Source of the DNA: Deltaproteobacteria bacterium
GTDB taxonomy: Bacteria; Myxococcota; Polyangia; Polyangiales; B10-G4
Assembly: GCA_019312705.1 (NCBI GenBank)
Contig: JAFDCW010000009.1
Span: forward strand, 1 to 19,446
DNA length: 19,446 bases
Direction: 5' to 3'
Of the stretch, positions 6,467-14,571 are shown piece after piece. Both the position numbers and the translations under genes were made by a program. Position 1 is the first letter of the stretch, and every line of letters begins with the position of its first letter. The notes under the pieces were generated by a model that saw only the letters and a program-made list of their open reading frames with translations, did not search any database and was not told the DNA's origin.

Positions 6467-8374
6467 TCACGCGTGCTCCAGCTCTGCGCCACGCCCGACG
6501 AGCGTGCGGACCTGCTTCGCGATTCCGGCCGGGTCGAGGCCGATCTCGGCGAGGAGTTCGGCGCGGCCACCGTGCTGGATGAAGACGTCGGGCACGCCCA
6601 TCGTCCTGATTCGCGGCGCGTTGTCGATATCCAACTCCGCGATCTCGCGGGCCATGTACGCTCCGAATCCGTTGGAGACCTGCCCCTCCTCGACGGTCAG
6701 GACCGTGGGATGGCTGCGGACCATCTCCTCGAGCACGGCGCGGTCATACGGCTTGATGAAGCGGCAGTTCACTACGGTGCAGCGAACGCCCTCGGACTCG
6801 AGCGCTTCGGCGGCCTCCATCGAGCTGAGGACCATCGTGCCTGTGGCGAGGATGACGCAGTCGCCACCGTTTCTGAGGACCTCCCACGTGTGCGGGGTCA
6901 TGTCCGGGATCTCGCTGAGCGCGGGGACTTCTTCCGGGACGGTCGCACGAGGCCAGCGCACGCTCCACGGGCCGTCGTCGGCCTGCGTGGCGAGGCGCAG
7001 GAGGGCGAGCATTTCCGCTCCGTCCTTGGGCGCGGTGACGGTCATCCCCGGGATCATGAGCATGTAGGGGATGTCCATGACGCCATGGTGCGTTGGGCCG
7101 TCTTCCCCTGCGATTCCGGCGCGGTCCATGCCGAAGACGACGGAGAGGCCCTGGAGCGCGACGTCGTGGACGATGTTGTCGAAGCCACGCTGCAGGAACG
7201 TCGAGTAGATGGCGACGACGGGCTTGACGCCCTGCGTGGCGAGGCCGGCAGCAAACGTGACGCCGTGGCCCTCTGCGATACCGACGTCGAAGTAGCGGTC
7301 GGGATGGGCCTTGGCGAAGGCATCCGTGGATGTGCCGTCGGGCATGGCGGCGGTGATCGTCACGACCCTGGGGTCGGCATCGGCGAGTTCAATGAGGCCT
7401 TTGCCGAAGACGTTCTGGTAGCGCGGGAGCCCGGGGGACTTGGGTGCGCCCTTGCCGGTGACTTTGTCGAAGGGCCCCTGTGCGTGCCACTTCCACGGAT
7501 CGTCCTCGGCGTGCGTGTAACCCTTCCCCTTCTGGGTGAGGGCGTGCACGAGGACCGGGCCCTTCATCTCCTTGACCCTCTTGAACGTGTCGACGAGCTC
7601 TTCGACGTCGTGACCGTCGATGGGGCCGACGTATTTGAAGCCGAGTTCTTCGAAGATCAGGCCAGGCGTCAGGAGATGCTTGAGGCTCTCCTCCATGCGG
7701 CCGGCGACTTCCTCCATGACGTCACCGACGGCGGTCGGCGTGCGGTGGAGGACTTCCTTCACGAGGCCGCGGACCTTGTTGTACGCGGGGTTCGTGATCA
7801 TGCCGGTGAGGTACTTGTTCATCGCGCCGACGGCGGGGGCGATCGACATGTCGTTGTCGTTGAGCACGACGATGAAGTCGCGGCCCGTGTGGCCGGCGTT
7901 GTTGAGGGCCTCGTAGGCGAGACCGCAGCCCATGGCGCCATCCCCGATGATCGCTACGACGTCGAAATCTTCGTCGGTCAGGTCGCGGCCGACGGCCATG
8001 CCCCAGGCGGCGCTGATCGAGGTGGCAGCGTGGCCTGCGCCGAAGGCGTCGTATTCGGACTCGTCACGGCGACAGAAGGGGGCGAGGCCGTCCTTGGTCC
8101 GGATCGTCGGCAGCTCTTCATTGCGGCCGGTGAGGATCTTGTGGATGTAGGCCTGGTGGCCGGTATCCCAGATCAGCTGATCGCGCGGCGTATCGAAGGC
8201 ATAGTGCAGCGCGACGGTGAGTTCGGCGACGCCGAGGGACGCGCCGAAGTGGCCGCCCTTCTGCGAGACGACATCGATGTGACGCTCGCGCACGGCCTCT
8301 ACGACGTCGGGGAGGTCCGTCTTCTTTAACCGACGCAGGTCGGCGGGATATTTGATCTGATCCAGCAGAGACAC
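6467..8374 (-). CDS. dxs: 1-deoxy-D-xylulose-5-phosphate synthase
   Basis: Dxs condenses pyruvate and glyceraldehyde 3-phosphate, using thiamine diphosphate, in the first step of the MEP isoprenoid pathway. The length of 635 residues is typical. Conserved features include the GGHFGASLGVAELTVALHY segment (His near 42), WDTGHQ (His73), the thiamine diphosphate motif starting GDG at 144-146 and ending in LNDN near 171-174, the transketolase-like GPIDGHD segment, and the catalytic Glu368 in GIAEGHGVTFAAGLA followed by DRAGIAGEDGPTHHG. The AEGH form differs from the common AEQH. The start is GTG at 8374, with AAGGAG 8 nt upstream. The product feeds the prenyl synthase encoded just upstream. Confidence 0.97.
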   Translation of the reverse strand: MSLLDQIKYPADLRRLKKTDLPDVVEAVRERHIDVVSQKGGHFGASLGVAELTVALHYAFDTPRDQLIWDTGHQAYIHKILTGRNEELPTIRTKDGLAPFCRRDESEYDAFGAGHAATSISAAWGMAVGRDLTDEDFDVVAIIGDGAMGCGLAYEALNNAGHTGRDFIVVLNDNDMSIAPAVGAMNKYLTGMITNPAYNKVRGLVKEVLHRTPTAVGDVMEEVAGRMEESLKHLLTPGLIFEELGFKYVGPIDGHDVEELVDTFKRVKEMKGPVLVHALTQKGKGYTHAEDDPWKWHAQGPFDKVTGKGAPKSPGLPRYQNVFGKGLIELADADPRVVTITAAMPDGTSTDAFAKAHPDRYFDVGIAEGHGVTFAAGLATQGVKPVVAIYSTFLQRGFDNIVHDVALQGLSVVFGMDRAGIAGEDGPTHHGVMDIPYMLMIPGMTVTAPKDGAEMLALLRLATQADDGPWSVRWPRATVPEEVPALSEIPDMTPHTWEVLRNGGDCVILATGTMVLSSMEAAEALESEGVRCTVVNCRFIKPYDRAVLEEMVRSHPTVLTVEEGQVSNGFGAYMAREIAELDIDNAPRIRTMGVPDVFIQHGGRAELLAEIGLDPAGIAKQVRTLVGRGAELEHA

Positions 8375-8580
8375 CCGGATCGCTCCTTGGACTCAGTGTT
8401 GCGCGGTGACCGGCAGGGCGTGGCCCATATGGCGAGGGACACGGTCATCGTCGAGGAAAGATAGAAGCATGGACCGTGCCGGACAGCGGGTGGGCGGTAT
8501 TAGCTGTTTCGCCGACCTACGGCCGAATGGGGCCCGGGGATTCGTACCGAGCGGCGCGGCTACATACCGAGCGGCGGCGG
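8375..8580 (-). other. 206-nt spacer between ispA and dxs
   Basis: This is longer than the other gaps in the block. It begins, on the minus strand, with one copy of a 20-bp duplication that overlaps the ispA stop codon. It also contains a possible 25-codon ORF (8470 to 8393, starting MLLSFLDDD) that stops just before the dxs ribosome site. That ORF has no good Shine-Dalgarno and may be chance. I see no convincing promoter or terminator, although a TATCTT word is present near 8460. Confidence 0.4.
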
Positions 8581-8584
8581 CTAC
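8545..8584 (-). repeat. 20-bp tandem duplication spanning the ispA stop codon
   Basis: The two units are 8545-8564 and 8565-8584, each beginning TACCGAGCGGCG on the plus strand and ending in CGGCTAC-like sequence. They differ at a few positions near the end. The ispA stop (TAG, plus-strand CTA at 8581-8583) lies in the second unit, and a second TAG sits at the matching place in the first. Confidence 0.8.
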
Positions 8585-9492
8585 TTCTCCCGTTCGACGA
8601 CGTAGCGGGCGAGGGCTTCGAGTGCAGGCGCATCGATTCCGGCGGTCGTGAGCGCGGCGAGCGCCTCGTCGATCTGCTCCTGTGCACGTCGGCGGGCTTC
8701 GTCGAGGCCGTAGAGCGAGACGTATGTGGACTTGTCGAGCTCAGCATCGCTTGGATTCTTGCCCAGAGTTTCCGCGGTCTGTGTGGCGTCGAGGATGTCG
8801 TCGGCGATCTGGAAGGCAAGGCCGATGGCGCGGCCGTACGTCTCGAGGTCAGTGCGTGTCGTGGCGTCGGCCCCGGCCGCTGTGGCGCCCATGACCAGAG
8901 ACGCGGCGAGGAGTGCGCCGGTTTTCATGCGATGCAGTGCGTTCAGGTCCTCGGCACCGAGCGCGCTGCCCTCACCGAGCAGGTCGACCCACTGGCCGCC
9001 GACCATGCCGCCGGCACCGGCCGCTTCGAGGAGTTGGCGCGTGACCTCGACGCCCGTTTCTGGTGAGCAACCCAGGCTGTTGCACGCAGTGAGCGCCTGG
9101 AGGGCGGCGGCGGGAATGAGGGCTGCACCGGCGCGCATGGTGACATCCTCGCCGTGCACGCGGTGCGTGGTCGGGCGACCGCGGCGGAGCTCGGCGTCGT
9201 CCATACACGGGAGGTCGTCGTGCATGAGCGAGTAGGCGTGGATCATCTCGAGCGATGCGGCGAGGTCGTAGCTGGCGGCGGTGCGCTGGCCACCGCAGGC
9301 GGCATAAGCGGAGACGCAGAGGATGGGGCGCAGGCGTTTGCCGCCGCTCATGACGCCGTGGCGGATAGCGGCGAGGGTGTCGGGGTCGAGGGCGTGGGCC
9401 TCGAGGGCAGCCACAGCCCGTTCGAGTGCGGCTTCGACCCGGCGGGCTTCGTCCTTCAGGTAGGTGGAGAGCCCCGGGAAGTCTGTGTTCAC
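8581..9492 (-). CDS. ispA: Polyprenyl (farnesyl/geranylgeranyl) diphosphate synthase
   Basis: This is an all-helical trans-prenyltransferase that elongates dimethylallyl diphosphate with isopentenyl diphosphate. GGKRLRP is at residues 50-56, the first Asp-rich motif DDLPCMDD at 92-99 (four residues between aspartates, the bacterial type) is followed by LRRGRPTTH, and the second Asp-rich motif DDILD is at 231-235. KTG near 190 and GGQWVDL near 165 also match. The length of 303 residues is typical. Product chain length (C15 or C20) cannot be fixed from sequence alone. The start is GTG at 9492, 64 nt after the xseB stop, with only a weak ribosome site. It sits between xseB and dxs, the usual cluster order. 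Confidence 0.93.
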   Translation of the reverse strand: MNTDFPGLSTYLKDEARRVEAALERAVAALEAHALDPDTLAAIRHGVMSGGKRLRPILCVSAYAACGGQRTAASYDLAASLEMIHAYSLMHDDLPCMDDAELRRGRPTTHRVHGEDVTMRAGAALIPAAALQALTACNSLGCSPETGVEVTRQLLEAAGAGGMVGGQWVDLLGEGSALGAEDLNALHRMKTGALLAASLVMGATAAGADATTRTDLETYGRAIGLAFQIADDILDATQTAETLGKNPSDAELDKSTYVSLYGLDEARRRAQEQIDEALAALTTAGIDAPALEALARYVVEREK

Positions 9493-9556
9493 GTTCGGTC
9501 CATCGGAGCCCGTCGAGCCGAGATCCGTCGACGTGGGTCGCTGGACGCGGAGTCCG

Positions 9557-9790
9557 TCACTCGTCGTCCGCGTCGAGCGCGCGTGTCTCTCCCGACGCGA
9601 GCAGTTCCTCGACCTTCAGTTCAGTCTCGGAGAGCACCTTCTCTGCGGCCCGGACATGCGCCACGCCTTCTTCGAAAAGCTTGAGCGCTTCTTCGAGTTC
9701 GACCTCTTCTGACTCCATGCGCGCGAGGATCTCCTCGAGGCGGGAGAGGCGGGTCTCTAGAGTCGGATCGTTCGCGGTGTCGTCGCTCAT
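9557..9790 (-). CDS. xseB: Exodeoxyribonuclease VII small subunit
   Basis: The 77-residue protein has the family core: LETRLSRLEEILARMESEEVELEEALKLFEEG, then helices ending AEKVLSETELKVEELL. It binds the large subunit to form exonuclease VII, which degrades single-stranded DNA in both directions. The start ATG overlaps the xseA stop as ATGA (9787-9790), so the two subunits are translationally coupled. Confidence 0.95.
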   Translation of the reverse strand: MSDDTANDPTLETRLSRLEEILARMESEEVELEEALKLFEEGVAHVRAAEKVLSETELKVEELLASGETRALDADDE

Positions 9791-11067
9791 TCCGCCGGTT
9801 CTTCGTTGGGGTGGGTGTCGAGCGTCTGCGCATCGACGGAGCCGCCGCTGACGCGGAGCGCAAAGGGGCTGCCGGGCTCGAAATCGGCGACGGTCCGGAG
9901 TACCCGTCCATCCGACGTTCGTGCGACAGAGTATCCGCGGGCCAGCGTGGAGAGTGGCGACAGCGCATCGAGACGGCCGGAGAGCGTGCTCAGCGTTGCC
10001 CGACGGGCGCGGGTGATGTCGTCCACCCCCCGCTCGAGTCGGTCCGAGCCGAGTTCGAGGGCACGGCGGGCGGGCACGAGAATCTGTTCGATGGCCCGCT
10101 GGAGTCGGGCGAAGCGGTCAGCGATGAGAATGCCCGGACGAGCCGCGATGCGCTGGAGCGCGCGGCCGAGGCGTTCGGGCGTTCGTTCGAGTTGTTCGAG
10201 GATGGCGGGGCCGTCGGGTACGACGATCTCGGCGGCGGCCGACGGGGTGGGCGCCCGCACGTCGGCGACCAGGTCGGAGATCGTGATGTCGACTTCGTGG
10301 CCAACGGCGGAGATGACCGGAACGGGGCATTCGGCGATCGCTCGCGCGACGGGTTCTTCGTTGAAGGCCCAGAGATCTTCCAACGATCCCCCGCCCCGCC
10401 CGACGATGATGACGTCGACCAGCCCGGTGGCGGCAAGTTTCCTCAGCGCTTTGGCGACTTCGGCCGAGGCGCCCTCGCCCTGTACACGGCTTCCGGCGAG
10501 GATGACCCTCGCCCACGGCGCTCGTCGGCTCAGCACCGTGGTGATGTCCCGCAGCGCGGCGCCCGTCGGTGAGGTGACGACACCAATGCAGGACGGATAG
10601 CCGGGGAGTGGCCGCTTCCGATCCGGGTCGAGGAGTCCCTCGAGCTCCAGTTTGGTACGCAGCGCCTCGAAGGCTTTGCGCCACAGGCCGTCAGCACCTT
10701 CTGCCTCCAACTTCTGCGCGACGAGCTGGAACTCACCGCGCGCCTCGTAGAGCGTGAGGTCGCCGTAGACTCGGACCTTGGTGCCTTCGTCGGGATCGGC
10801 AGGAAGTCTGGCGGCGTCACGCGCGAAGAGGACGGACCGGATCTGGGCGCGGTCGTCCTTGAGCGTGAAGTAGCAGTGGCCGGCCCGGGACCGGGTCCAA
10901 CTGCCGATCTCTCCCCCGACCCAGAGTGGCTCGACGCTGCTACTCAGTAGTCCGGCGACAGCTTTATTGACCTGATGGACGGACCAGATCTTCGGGGCGC
11001 GCTCGGGGGCGGCGACGGGCGTGTCGGACTCGTCATCCTCGAACAGGTCGATGCTCTCATCCGTCAC
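9787..11067 (-). CDS. xseA: Exodeoxyribonuclease VII large subunit
   Basis: The 426-residue protein begins with an acidic tail, then the OB-fold DNA-binding domain (IWSVHQVNKAV to CYFTLKDDRAQIRSVLF). The catalytic domain follows, with GVVTSPTGAALRDI, VGRGGGSLEDLWAFNEE, AVGHEVDITISDLVADVRAPTPSAAAE and a C-terminal helical region ending LARGYSV. It is the catalytic subunit of exonuclease VII, acting on single-stranded DNA in repair. The start is GTG at 11067, with GAGGGG about 8 nt upstream. It lies 65 nt from the folD stop and overlaps xseB by 4 nt. Confidence 0.96.
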   Translation of the reverse strand: MTDESIDLFEDDESDTPVAAPERAPKIWSVHQVNKAVAGLLSSSVEPLWVGGEIGSWTRSRAGHCYFTLKDDRAQIRSVLFARDAARLPADPDEGTKVRVYGDLTLYEARGEFQLVAQKLEAEGADGLWRKAFEALRTKLELEGLLDPDRKRPLPGYPSCIGVVTSPTGAALRDITTVLSRRAPWARVILAGSRVQGEGASAEVAKALRKLAATGLVDVIIVGRGGGSLEDLWAFNEEPVARAIAECPVPVISAVGHEVDITISDLVADVRAPTPSAAAEIVVPDGPAILEQLERTPERLGRALQRIAARPGILIADRFARLQRAIEQILVPARRALELGSDRLERGVDDITRARRATLSTLSGRLDALSPLSTLARGYSVARTSDGRVLRTVADFEPGSPFALRVSGGSVDAQTLDTHPNEEPAE

Positions 11068-11132
11068 GTCGCGAACCCCTCGGACGGCACAAATCGGCGG
11101 GTGTGTGCATCACGACCGGCGCCCCTCGCCGA

Positions 11133-12026
11133 TTAGCCGGCGTCAGCGGCCAGGCGCGCAGACTTCACGGTGTTGGCGAGCAGCATCGTGATCGTCATGG
11201 GGCCCACACCGCCGGGGACCGGCGAGATCGCAGCGACTTTTTCGCTCACTTCGTCGAAGAGGACGTCACCACAGACGCGGTAGCCTCGCTCGCGTGTGTC
11301 GTCATCGACGCGGTTCGTGCCGACGTCGATCACGACGGTGCCTTCGGATACCATGTCGGCGGTAATCATCTCGGGGCGGCCCATCGCGACAATGAGGATG
11401 TCGGCGGTCCGCGTTACTGCGCCGAGGTCGGGGGTGCGTGAGTGGGCGACGGTCACGGTCGCGTTGCCGCCGGGGGCCTTACGCATGAGCAGTGCAGCCA
11501 GCGGTTTGCCGACGATGTTCGAGCGACCGACGATGACGACGTGCTTGCCGCTCGGGTCGTGTCCGCTTCGCGTCAGCATCTCAACGACACCCGCCGGTGT
11601 GCACGGCGCGAAGAAGTCGCCCGAACCGGTGGCGAGTCGTCCGACGCTCATGGGGTGGAAGCCGTCGATGTCCTTCGCCGGATCGATCGCTTCGATGACC
11701 TTCGCTTCGCCGATGTGATCCGGCACGGGGAGCTGCACGAGAATTCCGTGGATTCCAGGGTCGGCGTTAAGGCCGTCGATGACGCCCAGGAGTTCATCCT
11801 CGGTCGCATCGGCGGGGAGGTCGACCTGACGCGAATTGATGCCCATCGCCTTCGCGGCCTTGTTCTTCATGCCGACGTACATCTGTGATGCCGGGTCGGC
11901 GCCGACGAGCACGACGGCGAGGCCGGGGACCACGCCGGTATCGGCTTTGAGGGCTGCGACTTCGTCCGTGAGTTCGGCGCGCATCTCTTCTGAGATGTCG
12001 CGGCCGGAGATGATCTGAGCGCTCAT
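11133..12026 (-). CDS. folD: Bifunctional methylenetetrahydrofolate dehydrogenase/cyclohydrolase
   Basis: FolD interconverts 5,10-methylene-, 5,10-methenyl- and 10-formyl-tetrahydrofolate with NADP. The 297-residue protein starting MSAQIISGRD shows catalytic Tyr50 and Lys54 in the YVGMKNKA motif, GILVQLPVP, DIDGFHPMSVGRL, the Rossmann motif VVIVGRSNIVGKPLAALL, and the closing PGGVGPMTITMLLANT. The frame extends upstream to a GTG at 12077, but the family N-terminus and absence of homology-like sequence favour ATG 12026. No Shine-Dalgarno is evident. The leader contains two inverted repeats. It is the first gene of the xseAB-ispA-dxs-nadK-recN block. Confidence 0.96.
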   Translation of the reverse strand: MSAQIISGRDISEEMRAELTDEVAALKADTGVVPGLAVVLVGADPASQMYVGMKNKAAKAMGINSRQVDLPADATEDELLGVIDGLNADPGIHGILVQLPVPDHIGEAKVIEAIDPAKDIDGFHPMSVGRLATGSGDFFAPCTPAGVVEMLTRSGHDPSGKHVVIVGRSNIVGKPLAALLMRKAPGGNATVTVAHSRTPDLGAVTRTADILIVAMGRPEMITADMVSEGTVVIDVGTNRVDDDTRERGYRVCGDVLFDEVSEKVAAISPVPGGVGPMTITMLLANTVKSARLAADAG

Positions 12027-12059
12027 CGGTTGTGGCTTGGTGTGAGGTGGGCATCGGTC

Positions 12060-12084
12060 CTCGATCGCCGATAACACGATCGAG
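12060..12084 (-). promoter_or_regulatory. 8-bp inverted repeat in the folD leader
   Basis: CTCGATCG at 12060-12067 and CGATCGAG at 12077-12084 are perfect complements around a 9-nt centre, 34 nt upstream of the folD ATG. This could be an operator or an RNA hairpin. No regulator is identified. Confidence 0.4.
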
Positions 12085-12090
12085 ATGGAC

Positions 12091-12119
12091 GGCGCCCGCG
12101 GGCGCCTCTGGAAGCAGAG
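12091..12119 (-). terminator. GC-rich palindrome and small hairpin after the TPR gene
   Basis: 12091-12106 is a perfect 16-bp palindrome (GGCGCCCGCGGGCGCC). Next to it, 12106-12119 forms a 5-bp hairpin with a 4-nt loop. They lie about 92-120 nt after the TPR protein stop codon and before folD. They may mark the transcript end, although no U-tract follows on the minus strand, or may belong to the folD leader. Confidence 0.35.
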
Positions 12120-12210
12120 AATCTAACAGGTGGAGCGAAGGGGTCGAACGGGCGAACGGAGCGAGGTTGCGTCAGGCCTGGCCGGCGGACGGCCTGCCCT
12201 CAGGGACCGT

Positions 12211-14490
12211 CTACCCTCCGACGCGTACGAGTCCTGCACGACCTCGATCGAGGAGTTCCTGCCCACCCTCGTCCGCCTCGGAGAAGAGACGCAGGAAGCC
12301 GGTGTAGTTCTCGCGGGCACGCTCGACGTCACCCACCTCCTCGTACAGCTCACCCAGTCGGAGGCGACCCACGGCACGCCAGTAGTAGAGGTTGGACTCG
12401 TAGTGTCGGATGGCTCCGCGTGGGTCACCCGAGCGGGCGAGGGACTCCGCGTAGAACGGGCGCCACCATGGCCAGCCCTGGGCCGAATGACCGCCCCGTG
12501 AGGGGAGGGCTTCGAGGACGGTGGCCGCGCGCCCGGGCTCGTCTGCGGCGAGATATTCGACCGCTTCACGGAACGCCATGAGCTCGGCGGCCCGGCCCTC
12601 GGCTTCGGGGCGCGTCACGACATCCTCGGTGGCGGTGTTGCCCTTCGAGGTGTTCTCCGCCCGGACCCGGTCGAGACGCTGATCGATGGCCGAAACGAGA
12701 CGCGCGGCACCGACGTCGGGAGACACGCCTCCGACCGGGGAGCCGGCGAGTACCGCCATGCCGGCTCGGGGATACTCGCCACGCAGTCCGAAGTCCTCAG
12801 CGTCGGGGATTTCGTCGAAGCGCCCGAGGCTGGCGAGGACCTGGCTCTCCATGAGGCCGACGAAGGGAAAGTCTTCCAGCAAAGGCCGAAGCAAGTCCAG
12901 ATTCCGATCGCCGATGCTGTCGGAGCGGAGAAACACCTCGAACGTGAGTGGCACCGCGGACCCCGGAGTCGCGCGGTAAAAGTCGGCCGCCGCCGTCTGG
13001 GCCGCTGAATCGCCGTGGTGGAAGTCCCACTGCATCTGGTACCGATCGGCACGTGCGTCGGACACGAGCCCGCGATACGTCTCCATGTACTCGTAGAAAC
13101 GCCAGTCGCCCACGCCCACCTGATAACGCAACAGGTGTATGTAGTAGGGGGCGAAGCTCGGATCGAGATCGACGGCCCTCGTGATCGCCTCAGCGGCATC
13201 GTCCTCGGTATGCACGACCCCGGTGACGTGGAGATAGTACTCCCCAAGAACCGCCCAGCCTTCGGGATCGTCCGGGAACCGTCTGACATGGCGCTTGAGC
13301 TCATCGAGGACGCCTGGAGTCGCGATGCCGCGACTCACCTCCGCGTACGCGTGAAGCAGCGTGGCCTCTCGCGCCGGCAGGCGGTCCGCTAACGCCTCCG
13401 CCCGGTCACGGGCGGTTTCCCGCGCGTTCTGGTCCGTGAGCAGCCATCCGTACGCCGCCGCGATCCTGCTCCAGGCGAGCGCGAAGGTCGAGTCTGCGGC
13501 CACGGCGCGTTCGTAGGCCTCGAGTGCCTCGGTCGTCCGGCCGACCCGGAAGTGCGCTTCGCCCTCCAGATAGGCGTTCAGCGCATCGAGCGACGACGTC
13601 ACCACACCCTCGAGCCGCTGGATGCCGGTCGCGGTCTGGCTGCCGGACTGTGCAATCAACGTCCGCAGCAGATCCACCGACATCCCGTCGATGAGGGGCA
13701 GGATCGCGTCGAGCTCGCCCTCGGCCCCACCGCTGCCCACGCTCGAGCCGTCCGCCAGATCGTAGAGTTCGGCATTGAGGCGGACGGTCCCACCGGTCGA
13801 TACCGCGTTCCCCAGGACGGCGTACCGCGCTCCGGTCGCACCGGCTGCTCGAAGCGCGTCGTCGAGAGAGACGGCATCCGATGCTCCGAACGCGGCGTTC
13901 CACTCCGACAGCACCGTCCTCGGATTGACCGACCGCAGTCCATCGACGCCGTCGATATTGGTCGATACCAGGCTGACCATGCCCTCGGCGAACGCGTCCA
14001 GGCCGGGGCCGTTCACGGTGAATGGCAAGACGGCGACGCCAGCTGTGGCGCTCTCGGCACCGACGGGCTCGGGGCCGATCACCGGCGTTCCATTGGTCAG
14101 GAGCACGTAGCCCCCGGCCGCTCCGATCGCGAGCGACAGCGAAACCACCCCGCCGAAAATGGCGCGGCCCCACGTGAGATGCGGAATGCGGCCGGCCCGC
14201 AGGCTCGCGATCACATCGGATGGGTCGATCTCCCAGTCGGTCGGGACGTGACCGGCCTCTTCGGCGGCGGTCGTCGAGGCCAGGGACTGCACCCACGCGG
14301 TCGCGATGACGACGAACAGGCCGACGACGAGCAGCAGAATGGTCACGGGCCCAATCCAGGCCGGTAGACCCAGCATGTTCTGCAAAGTCTCGACGAGTTG
14401 GAGCACGAACCACGAAGCGCCCAGATACACGACCGCGACGTGGACCGCGCGACTCCGCTTGAGCCGTTCGAGGAGGGGGAGGTCCGTCAT
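12211..14490 (-). CDS. Membrane protein with TolB-N/FlgO-like domain and TPR-type repeats
   Basis: This 759-residue protein has two membrane segments near the N-terminus (HVAVVYLGASWFVLQLV and VTILLLVVGLFVVIATAW, residues about 17-70). A cytoplasmic linker follows, then a third segment near residue 110-130 (GGVVSLSLAIGAAGGYVLL). Next is the VAVLPFTVNGPGLDAFAEGMVSLVS domain, which resembles the N-terminal TolB/FlgO-type domain of adenylate-cyclase-like and CadC-like TPR proteins. The rest is helical repeats (AYLEGEAHFRVGRTTEALEAYERA; LRLGELYEEVGDVERARENY). There is no visible kinase, winged-helix or cyclase domain, although related proteins often carry one. The role is unknown; a scaffold or sensor in the envelope is inferred. 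ATG 14490 is preferred to TTG 14499. It has no Shine-Dalgarno; a TAGATT word lies 7 nt upstream, so a leaderless transcript is possible. Confidence 0.75.
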   Translation of the reverse strand: MTDLPLLERLKRSRAVHVAVVYLGASWFVLQLVETLQNMLGLPAWIGPVTILLLVVGLFVVIATAWVQSLASTTAAEEAGHVPTDWEIDPSDVIASLRAGRIPHLTWGRAIFGGVVSLSLAIGAAGGYVLLTNGTPVIGPEPVGAESATAGVAVLPFTVNGPGLDAFAEGMVSLVSTNIDGVDGLRSVNPRTVLSEWNAAFGASDAVSLDDALRAAGATGARYAVLGNAVSTGGTVRLNAELYDLADGSSVGSGGAEGELDAILPLIDGMSVDLLRTLIAQSGSQTATGIQRLEGVVTSSLDALNAYLEGEAHFRVGRTTEALEAYERAVAADSTFALAWSRIAAAYGWLLTDQNARETARDRAEALADRLPAREATLLHAYAEVSRGIATPGVLDELKRHVRRFPDDPEGWAVLGEYYLHVTGVVHTEDDAAEAITRAVDLDPSFAPYYIHLLRYQVGVGDWRFYEYMETYRGLVSDARADRYQMQWDFHHGDSAAQTAAADFYRATPGSAVPLTFEVFLRSDSIGDRNLDLLRPLLEDFPFVGLMESQVLASLGRFDEIPDAEDFGLRGEYPRAGMAVLAGSPVGGVSPDVGAARLVSAIDQRLDRVRAENTSKGNTATEDVVTRPEAEGRAAELMAFREAVEYLAADEPGRAATVLEALPSRGGHSAQGWPWWRPFYAESLARSGDPRGAIRHYESNLYYWRAVGRLRLGELYEEVGDVERARENYTGFLRLFSEADEGGQELLDRGRAGLVRVGG

Positions 14491-14497
14491 GGCGCGC

Positions 14498-14503
14498 AAT
14501 CTA
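14498..14503 (-). promoter_or_regulatory. Possible -10 box for a leaderless TPR-protein mRNA
   Basis: On the minus strand TAGATT is separated from the ATG (14490) by 7 nt, so initiation would fall at or next to the start codon. No matching -35 is seen. The absence of a Shine-Dalgarno agrees with leaderless translation but does not prove it. Confidence 0.3.
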
Positions 14504-14527
14504 GGCTCGTGGGTCGTAGGCGCGAGC

Positions 14528-14551
14528 GCGGCATCACGGCCACCGTGCCGC
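14528..14551 (-). terminator. Hairpin after rny
   Basis: GCGGCA (14528-14533) and TGCCGC (14546-14551) are complementary, and an alternative inner CACGG/CCGTG stem with a 3-nt loop lies inside. The structure starts 21 nt after the rny stop codon, the expected place for a terminator. No U-tract follows. Confidence 0.4.
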
Positions 14552-14571
14552 GTGGAGTGGACAGCCCGCGT

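Noticed and set aside
6311..8329. Long open frame (672 codons) on the plus strand
   Set aside because: It is antisense to dxs and nadK and arises from high-GC codon use; the minus-strand frames carry all the family motifs.
12027..12210. Tetrahydrofolate riboswitch ahead of folD
   Set aside because: Inverted repeats are present, but I cannot match the conserved core of the known folate riboswitch.
12615..13304. Possible second gene inside the TPR protein region
   Set aside because: It is a shadow frame rich in Arg/Ser/Pro, while the main frame continues the helical repeat pattern without a break.
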